Assembly: GCA_033851955.1 (NCBI GenBank)
Contig: JAWSVK010000001.1
Location: forward strand, 62,001 to 126,000
Source of the DNA: Profundibacter sp033851955
Lineage (GTDB): Bacteria > Pseudomonadota > Alphaproteobacteria > Rhodobacterales > Rhodobacteraceae
Direction of reading: 5' to 3'
Length of the DNA: 64,000 bases
This document shows, piece after piece, positions 1 through 8,133 of this stretch. The position numbers were made by a program, and so were the translations under genes. The notes under the pieces are model-generated. The model searched no databases. It was not told where the DNA came from and saw only the letters and a program-made list of their open reading frames with translations. The stretch's first letter is position 1, and each line of letters opens with the position of its first letter.

Positions 1-1
1 C

Positions 2-931
2 ACCAAATCAACCGGCGGGCACTTCAAGCGCAAAGCCTCGTCGTTTCGCAATTGGATCACGACAGATGGTGCGGCTGGTCCCAGCGGTGTGGCGGGCTTT
101 AAGGCTGAACAGGATCGCTACCATCTTTACATCTCGCATGCCTGTCCTTGGGCACATCGCACCATGATCTTTCGCGCCCTAAAAGGGCTGGAGGATATGA
201 TCCCAGTGTCGGTGGTCAATTGGTACATGCGCAACGACGGTTGGACCTTTCATGACGCAAGCGGCGTGATTGCGGACCCGATCAATGGCGCTGAATTCAT
301 GCACCAGATTTATACCGCAGCAGACCCGACCTATAGTGGTCGAGTGACGGTGCCAGTGCTTTGGGACAAAAAACAAGGCACCATCGTTAGCAATGAATCC
401 TCGGAAATCATCCGCATGTTCAACACTGAGTTTGACGGAGTCGGGGCCTTGGCCGGAGATTTCTACCCGCAAGCGCTGCGCGGCGAGATTGATGCCATCA
501 ACACCCGCATATATGACACGCTGAACAATGGCGTTTATAAGTCCGGCTTTGCCTCGACGCAGGCCGCCTACGAAGAGGCCGTGGTGCCGCTGTTCCAGAC
601 TTTGGATTGGCTAGAGGGCCTATTGGCGTCAAACCGCTACCTGACAGGGGATACGTTGACCGAAGCTGATTGGCGGTTGTTCACGACCTTGGTGCGGTTT
701 GATCCGGTCTATGTCGGGCATTTCAAATGCAACCTGAAACGCATTGCGGATTATCCGAACCTGTCGAATTACCTGCGTGAGCTGTATCAACATAAGGGCG
801 TCGCACAGACCGTGCACATGGACCACATCAAGCATCACTACTACGCCAGCCATGATACCGTGAACCCGTCAGGCGTGGTGCCACTTGGTCCCGAAATGGA
901 TCTGGATGCGCCGCATAATCGGGCGAGTTAA
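2..931 (+). CDS. glutathionyl-hydroquinone reductase (GST superfamily), 5' end outside window
   Basis: The open frame runs in from the left edge without a start. The GTG at 89 is internal, because the 29 codons before it read FRNWI and GPSG, which belong to the conserved N-terminus of this family. The visible 309 residues carry the catalytic CPWA box at about residue 48 (Cys is the glutathione-reactive residue), followed by the thioredoxin-fold and helical C-terminal GST domains. Family members (YqjG/ECM4 type) reduce glutathionyl-hydroquinones in the cytosol. Only a few residues should be missing, given the usual length of about 320-330. The 3' end overlaps a weak open frame on the other strand by four bases. 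Confidence 0.9.
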   Translation, partial: TKSTGGHFKRKASSFRNWITTDGAAGPSGVAGFKAEQDRYHLYISHACPWAHRTMIFRALKGLEDMIPVSVVNWYMRNDGWTFHDASGVIADPINGAEFMHQIYTAADPTYSGRVTVPVLWDKKQGTIVSNESSEIIRMFNTEFDGVGALAGDFYPQALRGEIDAINTRIYDTLNNGVYKSGFASTQAAYEEAVVPLFQTLDWLEGLLASNRYLTGDTLTEADWRLFTTLVRFDPVYVGHFKCNLKRIADYPNLSNYLRELYQHKGVAQTVHMDHIKHHYYASHDTVNPSGVVPLGPEMDLDAPHNRAS

Positions 932-1098
932 TCGGATAGGGCCAGCTTTAACCCCAAGTCTCCAAAGGCTCCGGCAAAGGCTCGTTTTCCCCACGTCACC
1001 ACGGCGGGGCGTGAGATCACGTAGTCTCGCGTCCCGCCGCCATCGTACCGTAGCTGACGAACACGATTAAAGTCAGCTTTGAGCCCAAACTTACCATT
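928..1098 (-). pseudogene. possible short coding remnant without start codon
   Basis: On the minus strand 57 codons are open between a TAA and a TAA, and the translation looks protein-like near its end (WGKRAF, GDLGLKLALSD). There is no ATG in this frame. A second frame has an ATG at about 1094 that reads a short hydrophobic start and ends after 26 codons, so a decayed gene with a frameshift is conceivable. I do not recognise the family. Chance open reading is a real alternative. Confidence 0.2.
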
Positions 1099-1104
1099 TT
1101 AATT

Positions 1105-1428
1105 CTATGCAAAAGGCACGAACGGCATCCGCTGACGGTGAGCTGCCAGTGAAACCAGCTCATCAACGATACTTAGGAAATGAGGCGCTTTATTATGGGC
1201 CTCCCATCCAGCTTCATCGACATAGAGTTCGTAGATAAAGAATGACAATGGGTCGTCTGGTGAACGGTATGGCACGAAGAACTTTACCCCCTCCTCTGCC
1301 ATTGTTGGTCCGACCAGCCCTTGCAAAATTTCTGCAACGGCATCGCCTTTACCCTCCTTGGCTACGATATTAATGGCAACGGCAAACCCGGTATTCAGGT
1401 TTGTTGCGGCGGGGTCAGTATAGGACAT
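1105..1428 (-). CDS. antibiotic-biosynthesis-monooxygenase (ABM) domain protein, putative quinol monooxygenase
   Basis: This 107-residue protein has the size and pattern of a single ABM ferredoxin-like domain: an N-terminal strand with valine-alanine-isoleucine alternation, a central SFFIYELY strand and a downstream W-x-x-H (GWEAHNKAPHF). YgiN-type relatives oxidise quinols without cofactor or act on small aromatics, but the substrate cannot be read from sequence. It lies six bases downstream of the LysE-type exporter gene and is probably cotranscribed with it, so the two may handle one small metabolite. The family call is good and the function open. Confidence 0.75.
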   Translation of the reverse strand: MSYTDPAATNLNTGFAVAINIVAKEGKGDAVAEILQGLVGPTMAEEGVKFFVPYRSPDDPLSFFIYELYVDEAGWEAHNKAPHFLSIVDELVSLAAHRQRMPFVPFA

Positions 1429-1434
1429 CGTAGC

Positions 1435-2076
1435 TTAACTCCGACTGGTCAGCAGGCGTAAGCCTGCGAACGCAAAAAAGGCTCCGAGGACACCTTGGAT
1501 TATGCGACGTGATTTGCTGTATAGCCGCACCATCGCAGGGGTTGAGAATGCTAAAGCGTAGAGGATGTGAACAGCAATCGACATGATGAAGGTTCCGATG
1601 ACGATCAAAGCGCCGACCCAAAGCGGTGCGCCATCCTGTAAGCCCAAGGAAATGATAGCTATCCATGCCAATGCGGCTTTCGGGTTGGTCATTTGAATAA
1701 TGTATCCGCGCTTAAAATACCCAAACGGTGTGCGGCGACCTCCTGCCAGTTCGGTTGCCTCAATATCATGTGAAGAAGCAGCAGATTTGAACGATTTATA
1801 AGCGAGCCACAATAGATACGCGCCGCCGAAAATTTTGATTAGCAAGAGCGCCGACGCGTAGGTTGCCAATAACGCAGACAATCCAGAGACTGTCAGAAGT
1901 GCCCATGTGAATGATCCGCACGCCACGCCCAGTGCAAGAGAAATACCCGAGCCTCGGCCCACCCCCATTGAGGTTCCGATCACCGCAAGAATATTGGGGC
2001 CGGGGCTTGCGATAGCCAAAAGAAATGCAGCGTAGGCGAGTAGAATACCAGGAAGGTAGAGAGTGAAATCTTGCAT
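1435..2076 (-). CDS. LysE/RhtB family amino-acid or metabolite exporter
   Basis: The 213-residue membrane protein begins with the LysE hallmark SPGPNILAV at about residues 24-32 and has five to six hydrophobic helices, the normal length and topology of the family. These carriers export amino acids or homoserine-lactone-like compounds across the inner membrane, driven by the proton gradient. It is the first gene of a two-gene unit with the ABM-domain protein. The 136 bases upstream, before the acylase gene, hold its likely promoter but no motif I can name. The substrate is not predictable. Confidence 0.85.
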   Translation of the reverse strand: MQDFTLYLPGILLAYAAFLLAIASPGPNILAVIGTSMGVGRGSGISLALGVACGSFTWALLTVSGLSALLATYASALLLIKIFGGAYLLWLAYKSFKSAASSHDIEATELAGGRRTPFGYFKRGYIIQMTNPKAALAWIAIISLGLQDGAPLWVGALIVIGTFIMSIAVHILYALAFSTPAMVRLYSKSRRIIQGVLGAFFAFAGLRLLTSRS

Positions 2077-2212
2077 AATTGGCTCCGTATAGGTAAATTT
2101 TTGTTCACACTATGTTCTAAAATCTGCACCGTGGCAATAAATTTGTGAAGCACACTAATCCTCTTGACCCTAAGGGCCGGTTTGTCCGCACATCGGACTT
2201 TAGATTCCCTCC

Positions 2213-4675
2213 TTATTGCGCAGGTTCGAGAACCGTCACCCCAGCGGCGGCGGCGCGGGCCAGATCGGGGTCCAGTGACATCGGGATGTATTCACCGCGA
2301 CGCCAGAGTTCACCCAAATTGTCATAAAAGCGCGACAGCGGATGGCCGGACTGACCGGTCGAGATTACAAACACCGAACTGTCAGGATCGGCAAAGTCAT
2401 AAACGCCGCGAAATCCGGCCCCGTGCACATTGTCAAACGGTCTGGCACCAGTTCCTCGGGTGCGACCACGTTGCAAGGTATTGTCGCCGCCCGAGGTGGA
2501 TTGGCGAATGTTGACGAACCACTTCAGGATCGGCACATCGCCCAGCACCTGATGGTCATGGGTGGCCTGATGCGCGTCGCCCCAGCGCAGCGCCTCAAGC
2601 GCGCCTCCTTGGTTTTCGGCGATCCAAAGCAGTGCGTCATCCAACGCTTGGCGCGAGATGTCGGTACAACTCTCAACAGCAGCCGATTGCAACACGTCGC
2701 ACCATTTGCCCGCTCCGTCCGTGTCGCGAAAAACCCGCTCGATAAACAGCGCCTCAACGTGATTGAAGCGGCTGGCCAGTGGTCCCAATTCGTCTTGGAT
2801 CAAACGCTCTTGCAGCGCCCGCAGCCAAGCCGCGTAAATCAGCGGTTCGGGCAGATGTTCGTTCATCTCACCATTCCAGTTGGCCAGCATATCCAGCGCC
2901 TGTTGACGTTTGTGGGCGGTTGTGCCCACGGGGGCGGCCTCACCGGTGAACCAAAGATCTGCCGCGATCAACGGCAAAAGGGCGCGTGCGGTATAGCTGA
3001 CCGTGTCCAGCTGCGCCTCGATAAAGCTTTCGCGGGTGTGAACTTCGCGGCTTTGCATCAATCGTTTCCAGCGCAAAATACGTTGGGTGTCACCCCAGAC
3101 AAAGCTGACGTGACGCGGGAAAGCGCGATCAATCATTTTGTTGTTGGTGTTGCCGATGATCCCGCCTACCGGGTTCAAAAACTCAGGATTGTCGCTATAA
3201 TCAGCGCGCCCCTGCCAATGATTTTCCACCAGCCAGCCTTGCGACGGAATGCGTCCCTGCGTTTGGTGGGCGGGGTTGCGTTTTGGCAAAGCCCCGATGG
3301 TTTTCATCGCAATGGCATCGCCATCGGCCAACGTCAGGTTCATCGCAGGTGCGAGAAACCCTTCGGAACTCGCGATCGCTTGTCGGATGGTGCGTGACTG
3401 CATCAGTCCCAGCACCGAGGACACCGACGTGTCAGCCGGACTAAGCGCCGTCCAAGCCACGGTGGCAACATGCCCAGCAGGGGTGATGCTGCCCAGCTCA
3501 TAATGGTTGGCTGGCAGTACAGGACCATTGTCACTCCACTGTAGTTTGATCGTCACGGGCAGGGCGTCTTTTATCTGAATAATGGAATCGCGGGTTGCGA
3601 AGGGTTTATAGCCATCGGCGGCTCTGTATTCGTCCGGGTTTTCGGGGTTCAACTGTTCGATATAGACATCTTGGTCATCCACATAGGCGGTGGTCAGCCC
3701 CCAACCCAGATAGTCACTACGCCCTGTCAGGATGGCCGGTATTCCGGGAATGGTGCCACCGATGATGCCGCCTTGGGCCAGTTCCAAACGGGCCAGATAC
3801 CAAATGGCGGGGGCGGAAAAACCCAAATGCGGATCATTCGCAAGCAAGGTGCCGCCAGCGGCCGAACGGGACGGGGCGGCGGCCCAAGCGTTTGAAGCGC
3901 CCGCAAAGGCGCGGTCTTTAAAGGGCGAAAGCGGGTCACGCGGAGCGGGTTTTTGCGCGGCGAAACGCGGCAGGTTTGGAAACAGGCTGGCGTATTTGGG
4001 CAGGGCCGCAATGGCGCTGCCGGGGGAGGCGGGCAAAATATCCAGCACGCGCTCGCTGGGTAGGATCAGCGAGGTTTGGGCGCGTAAGACTTCGTGCTCC
4101 AACTGGCCGCTCATTTGCAGGGCCATCAGCTTGAGGATCGCAATCGAATCCGCAGGCTGCCATGGTGCAATCTGGCTGCTGAACAAAAAGAACTCTGGCG
4201 CGCCACGCCCCAAAGCGCCTTTGTTAATCTCTGTCAGCCACGCATTCACACCCTTGGAATAGGCGGTCAGGATGCTTTGGGTTTGGGTGTTTTGCGCCCG
4301 AACTGAGCTGACAGACAGATTGTAGAGATCAAGCCGACGCATCAATTCATCTATCTTCAGGGTGCGTGGGCCGAATTGTTCGGACAATCGCCCCTGTGCA
4401 GTGCGCCGCAGCATCGTCATTTGCCACAGGCGATCCTGTGCATGGGCAAAGCCAAGCGCATAAAATACATCGGCATCGTTGCCAGCAAAAATATGCGGAA
4501 CATCCGCGTTGTCGCGCACGATTTCAACAGGTGTAAAGATGCCCGTCACTTGGTGGGTGGCGTCATAATCCACCAAGGATCGTGAGGCGAGGTAATAGAC
4601 CAAAAAGCCGACCAGCATCGCCAACGCAAACAACCCGACGAATATCCGTGTTAGCCACCGAAATGCTTTTGCCAT
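2213..4675 (-). CDS. penicillin acylase family N-terminal-nucleophile hydrolase, membrane anchored
   Basis: The 820-residue product has an N-terminal transmembrane anchor (about residues 9-30), an alpha-chain region, then GASNAW at about residue 260, whose serine is the expected autocatalytic cleavage point and nucleophile of the beta chain. Conserved NDPHL and GNTNNK-like segments follow. Members cleave amide bonds, including penicillins and acyl-homoserine lactones, in the periplasm. The substrate here is unknown. I chose the ATG at 4675 because the hydrophobic anchor starts there; the longer frame to 4741 adds an unlikely hydrophilic leader. It is divergent from the dehydrogenase gene at 4758. 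Confidence 0.88.
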   Translation of the reverse strand: MAKAFRWLTRIFVGLFALAMLVGFLVYYLASRSLVDYDATHQVTGIFTPVEIVRDNADVPHIFAGNDADVFYALGFAHAQDRLWQMTMLRRTAQGRLSEQFGPRTLKIDELMRRLDLYNLSVSSVRAQNTQTQSILTAYSKGVNAWLTEINKGALGRGAPEFFLFSSQIAPWQPADSIAILKLMALQMSGQLEHEVLRAQTSLILPSERVLDILPASPGSAIAALPKYASLFPNLPRFAAQKPAPRDPLSPFKDRAFAGASNAWAAAPSRSAAGGTLLANDPHLGFSAPAIWYLARLELAQGGIIGGTIPGIPAILTGRSDYLGWGLTTAYVDDQDVYIEQLNPENPDEYRAADGYKPFATRDSIIQIKDALPVTIKLQWSDNGPVLPANHYELGSITPAGHVATVAWTALSPADTSVSSVLGLMQSRTIRQAIASSEGFLAPAMNLTLADGDAIAMKTIGALPKRNPAHQTQGRIPSQGWLVENHWQGRADYSDNPEFLNPVGGIIGNTNNKMIDRAFPRHVSFVWGDTQRILRWKRLMQSREVHTRESFIEAQLDTVSYTARALLPLIAADLWFTGEAAPVGTTAHKRQQALDMLANWNGEMNEHLPEPLIYAAWLRALQERLIQDELGPLASRFNHVEALFIERVFRDTDGAGKWCDVLQSAAVESCTDISRQALDDALLWIAENQGGALEALRWGDAHQATHDHQVLGDVPILKWFVNIRQSTSGGDNTLQRGRTRGTGARPFDNVHGAGFRGVYDFADPDSSVFVISTGQSGHPLSRFYDNLGELWRRGEYIPMSLDPDLARAAAAGVTVLEPAQ

Positions 4676-4691
4676 GCGATTAATCCTGTTC

Positions 4692-4720
4692 TTGACGCAG
4701 CCTGTTGTGGGGTCAATACA
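4692..4720 (+). promoter_or_regulatory. candidate sigma-70 promoter in the divergent spacer
   Basis: TTGACG at 4692-4697 and AATACA at 4715-4720 are separated by 17 bases and point at the dehydrogenase gene that starts at 4758. The call rests on motif match alone. Confidence 0.4.
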
Positions 4721-4757
4721 GGGTGAAAGCTGGCATGACAATAAAGGGAAGCAAGCA

Positions 4758-5630
4758 ATGGCAAAAGTCGCATTTTTAGGTCTGGGTGTAATGGGATATC
4801 CGATGGCGGGGCATCTGGTGGCCGCGGGTCACGATGTTTGTGTGTATAATCGCACGGTTGCCAAAGCCGAGAGCTGGGCCAAAGAACACGGTGGCCGTTT
4901 TGCCGCCACGCCAAAGGCTGCGGCTGAGGGCTGTGATTTTGTGATGTCTTGCGTTGGCAATGACGATGATTTGCGCAGCATCTGTATTGGTGATGAGGGC
5001 GCGTTTGCGGGCATGGCTTCGGGTACAGTGTTTGTGGATCACACCACGGTTTCGGCCAAGGTAACACGTGAATTGTCGGGCGTCGCATTGGAGGCGGGCA
5101 TCGATTTTGTCGACGCGCCGATTTCAGGCGGGCAGGCGGGGGCTGAAAACGGCATCCTGTCAGTGATGTGTGGCGGCGTGCAAGCCGCTTATGATCGCGC
5201 TGAACCCGTAATTGACGCCTATGCGCGGACCTGTCGTAGGTTGGGCGACAGTGGCGCTGGTCAGTTGACCAAGATGGTGAACCAGATTTGTATTGCCGGA
5301 TTGGTGCAGGGGCTGTCCGAGGGGCTGCATTTTGCTGAAAAAGCCGGATTGGATGGCCGTGCGGTGATCGACGTGATTGGTGGCGGCGCTGCGGGCAGCT
5401 GGCAAATGCAAAACCGTTACGAAACCATGATTGACGGTGAGTTTGAGCATGGCTTTGCCGTGGATTGGATGCGCAAGGATTTAGGTATCTGTCTGGACAC
5501 AGCGGACGAGAATGGCGCAAGCCTGCCGATCACGGCCTTGGTCGATCAGTTTTATAAGGACGTGCAAAAACTGGGCGGCGCGCGTTGGGACACATCGAGC
5601 TTGCTCAAACGCTTGCGCTCAATGGGCTAA
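4758..5630 (+). CDS. NAD(P)-dependent beta-hydroxyacid dehydrogenase (3-hydroxyisobutyrate dehydrogenase family)
   Basis: The product of 290 residues opens with FLGLGVMGYPMAGHL, the GxGxxG dinucleotide-binding loop of the family. It then has the substrate-binding DAPISGGQAGAENG segment at about residues 118-131 and the KMVNQ stretch with the catalytic lysine. Members oxidise 3-hydroxyisobutyrate or tartronate semialdehyde-like substrates in the cytosol. The ATG at 4758 is preferred over 4674, since the fold starts immediately after it and AAGGGAAG precedes it. A strong terminator follows. The exact substrate (valine degradation or glyoxylate metabolism) is not resolvable. Confidence 0.88.
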   Translation: MAKVAFLGLGVMGYPMAGHLVAAGHDVCVYNRTVAKAESWAKEHGGRFAATPKAAAEGCDFVMSCVGNDDDLRSICIGDEGAFAGMASGTVFVDHTTVSAKVTRELSGVALEAGIDFVDAPISGGQAGAENGILSVMCGGVQAAYDRAEPVIDAYARTCRRLGDSGAGQLTKMVNQICIAGLVQGLSEGLHFAEKAGLDGRAVIDVIGGGAAGSWQMQNRYETMIDGEFEHGFAVDWMRKDLGICLDTADENGASLPITALVDQFYKDVQKLGGARWDTSSLLKRLRSMG

Positions 5631-5671
5631 CTTTAACATACTGCATTAAACCATTGTAATCGCGTAAATTA

Positions 5672-5706
5672 AAAAGAGCCACTGTTCGGTAACAGTGGCT
5701 CTTTTC
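5672..5706. terminator. bidirectional rho-independent terminator
   Basis: A perfect 15-bp stem (5672-5686 with 5691-5705) encloses a 4-base loop. The stem ends in AAAA on one side and TTTT on the other, so it can serve both converging genes. Confidence 0.9.
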
Positions 5707-5735
5707 ATATCTGTAAGTGCCGTCAAAACCGCGCC

Positions 5736-6302
5736 TTATGGAATGATCCGCGTGTATTTCGTACCTTCGAGCGTCGCACCGACCAACAATCCGGCCTGAC
5801 CGTAGATCACCGCAATCACCGGGGCCAATGCCGTGGTGGTTTCGGCACTCACATTGGCGCCCTTGTCGTTCAAGGCATATTCCAGATCGGCGCCTGCGGC
5901 CCAGCCGGATGCGCTGCGGAATTCCTGTAGGGCTTGCGGCGTCATGAAGTAAAGCACATGCGAGAATTGCTGTGCGCCAATTTGGAAACCCACGCTGGCC
6001 GCTGCTGACGAGTAGTAATCGACCGTCACATCATTGACCCGCAGCGCGCCGCGTCCATAGGCTCCGCCTACGCCAAACCCGGCTTTGGTGATCAGGGGCA
6101 TAACCAACATGCCGACTGATTTGGCCTTTAGGTCCAGTGTCGCGGGATAGCGGCTGTGCAGGCTTGCAAGGCTGGAATCAACCCGCGCATCTATTTTTGA
6201 CGCGCCGCTGCCGCCGATGCCGTTGCCACATGCGGCCGTTGTGCTGGCCAATGCGCCTGCGACGAACAAGCGCCGTGAAATAATTTGGGAATGTTTGCTC
6301 AT
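5736..6302 (-). CDS. SYLF (Ysc84-like) domain lipoprotein with Tat-type signal
   Basis: The 188-residue protein starts with a signal containing SRRLF at residues 9-13, a twin-arginine-like motif, and a candidate lipidated cysteine at residue 25 (TTAAC). The mature part has the SYLF/Ysc84 pattern: KSVGMLVMP, GFGVGGAYGRG and a glycine-rich C-terminal GLLVGATLEG. The domain binds phosphoinositides in eukaryotes; bacterial members are periplasmic or surface lipoproteins of unknown role. It stands alone between the terminator at 5672 and hemB. Confidence 0.8.
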   Translation of the reverse strand: MSKHSQIISRRLFVAGALASTTAACGNGIGGSGASKIDARVDSSLASLHSRYPATLDLKAKSVGMLVMPLITKAGFGVGGAYGRGALRVNDVTVDYYSSAAASVGFQIGAQQFSHVLYFMTPQALQEFRSASGWAAGADLEYALNDKGANVSAETTTALAPVIAVIYGQAGLLVGATLEGTKYTRIIP

Positions 6303-6458
6303 GGGGCTGCCCTTATGTTTGTTTCTGTCTGTGCCTGTAAATCAGTCTGCCTGACTGTTCGCCGACCTTATGTGGCCGATCCTGTGGCAACTATAGGCTA
6401 TGCGGGCAGGGGTGTCACCAAGTGTTGTGGCTCTGGGCAAGGTTTTGCGCACGGGCCC

Positions 6459-7457
6459 CTAGCCGTTTAAGGCGCGCGCCACACGCGGTGCGAAATAGGT
6501 CAACACACCGTCACAGCCAGCGCGGCGAAACGCTAACATGCTTTCCATCATCACCGCGTCACCATCGATCCAGCCGTTGTTCGCGGCGGCCATGATCATC
6601 GCGTATTCGCCCGACACCTGATAGGCGAAGGTCGGCACACCAAATTGGACCTTCACGCGGTTGCAAATGTCCAAATAGGGCATGCCCGGTTTGACCATCA
6701 CCATGTCGGCCCCCTCTGACAGATCGCGCGCCACCAAGCGCAGTGCCTCATCGGTATTTCCTGGGTTCATTTGATAGGTTTTCTTATCACCCTTCAGGGC
6801 ATCCGCGGCCCCAACCGCATCGCGAAATGGACCATAAAACGCGCTGGCGTATTTGGCGGAGTAAGACAGGATGGCAACATCTTTATGCCCTTCGGCCTCG
6901 AGCGCTGTTCGCATTGCACCAATGCGCCCGTCCATCATATCGCTTGGCCCCAAAATATCGGCCCCAGCATCGGCCTGTGCCAATGCCATTTTGACCAGTG
7001 CATCCACGGTTTCGTCATTGACGATTATCCCGTCCTTGACGATGCCATCGTGGCCTTGCGCATTATAGGGATCAAGCGCGATGTCGGTCATAACCGCGAT
7101 GTCAGGTACCGCATTTTTGATAGCGGCAATGGCGCGGTTCGACAGGTTGTCGGCGTTCCAAGCCTCGCGGCAACAATCGGTTTTCAAGGCCGGATCTGTA
7201 TAGGGAAAGATGCAGATCGCCGGAATGCCCAGATCTACAGCCTCGCGGGCGGCCTCAACCAACAGATCTATCGACAGCCTATCAACCCCCGGCATCGAGG
7301 TCACAGGTTGGCGCACACCGCTGCCCTCAACCACAAACACCGGCCAGATTAAGTCATTCACCGACAGCGTGTTTTCCTGACACAGCGCCCTAATAGACGC
7401 AGAACTGCGGGTGCGGCGTAAACGGGTGGCTGGAAAACGGGCTTGGATCGGTTGCAT
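6459..7457 (-). CDS. hemB: delta-aminolevulinic acid dehydratase (porphobilinogen synthase)
   Basis: HemB condenses two 5-aminolevulinate molecules to porphobilinogen in heme, chlorophyll and cobalamin synthesis. The two active-site lysine segments are present (SYSAKYASAFYGPF and VMVKPGMPYLD). The metal segment reads FPYTDPALKTDCC rather than the cysteine-rich zinc motif of the enterobacterial enzyme, which fits the alphaproteobacterial magnesium or metal-independent type. The ATG at 7457 is chosen because family members begin just before PATRLRRTR; the frame extends 12 codons further upstream. The product is 332 residues, a normal length. Confidence 0.95.
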   Translation of the reverse strand: MQPIQARFPATRLRRTRSSASIRALCQENTLSVNDLIWPVFVVEGSGVRQPVTSMPGVDRLSIDLLVEAAREAVDLGIPAICIFPYTDPALKTDCCREAWNADNLSNRAIAAIKNAVPDIAVMTDIALDPYNAQGHDGIVKDGIIVNDETVDALVKMALAQADAGADILGPSDMMDGRIGAMRTALEAEGHKDVAILSYSAKYASAFYGPFRDAVGAADALKGDKKTYQMNPGNTDEALRLVARDLSEGADMVMVKPGMPYLDICNRVKVQFGVPTFAYQVSGEYAMIMAAANNGWIDGDAVMMESMLAFRRAGCDGVLTYFAPRVARALNG

Positions 7458-7578
7458 ATTTACACTTTCTGTTATGTTCCTTACTGGATACATGGATTTT
7501 CCATCATCTCAAGGGTAGGAATTGGCCAAGGGCACAGTTATTGTCGCTTAATGTCACAAAATATTTAAGGACAGTTCA

Positions 7579-8106
7579 GTGGAATGGTATGAAACAGTGC
7601 TTGAGGTGATCGATATGCGGTCATTCTCGAACCTCTGGTATTGGATCGCGCTGGCGGTGCTTTGGTCGACCACCAGCCATTGGGTGCTGGGTGTGCCTTA
7701 TGACATGGTGCTGCGCGCACGGCGGCATGGCGGGCAGGCCCAAGTTGATTTGGAAGAAATGGTACGGATCAACACCAACCGCTTGCTGCACATTGGCCGG
7801 ATCTCGGGGTTGTGGCTGTTGGGCTTTGCGTGTTTCGCATTAACAGGTCTCGGCGTCCTTGGGTTTTATTACTGGATCGAATTTGCCCAAGCGCTATTTT
7901 TGCTGGTGTTCCCGATGACCATTGTTGGTCTGTTGTCACTGTCGACAGCCGGCCTGATAGAGATGAGCCAAGATACCGGCGAGGTCCTTTCAAAGCGCCT
8001 TGGTAAACACCGACTAATCACCCAAGCCATTGGAATGGTTTCGATATTCGTAACCGCCATGTTCGGGATGCTGCAAAACCTGTCAATCGGAGCGCTTGGC
8101 CACTAA
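7579..8106 (+). CDS. conserved four-helix membrane protein of unknown function
   Basis: The 175-residue product has about four hydrophobic segments (near residues 18-40, 77-97, 101-125 and 150-168) and a conserved opening (RSFSNLWYWIALA). Homologues in this order are often labelled a component of the SufBCD complex, as I recall. Nothing in the sequence supports an iron-sulfur role: there are no cysteine ligands beyond one isolated Cys, no ATPase and no suf genes nearby. It is divergent from hemB and 27 bases upstream of mfd, so it may share a transcript with mfd. Confidence 0.7.
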   Translation: MEWYETVLEVIDMRSFSNLWYWIALAVLWSTTSHWVLGVPYDMVLRARRHGGQAQVDLEEMVRINTNRLLHIGRISGLWLLGFACFALTGLGVLGFYYWIEFAQALFLLVFPMTIVGLLSLSTAGLIEMSQDTGEVLSKRLGKHRLITQAIGMVSIFVTAMFGMLQNLSIGALGH

Positions 8107-8133
8107 GGGCATCTGCAATAGGAAAATTACGAA

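Noticed and set aside
2342..3397. 351-codon plus-strand frame inside the penicillin acylase gene
   Set aside because: It is antisense to a well-supported enzyme with catalytic motifs in the other strand; composition is that of a shadow frame.
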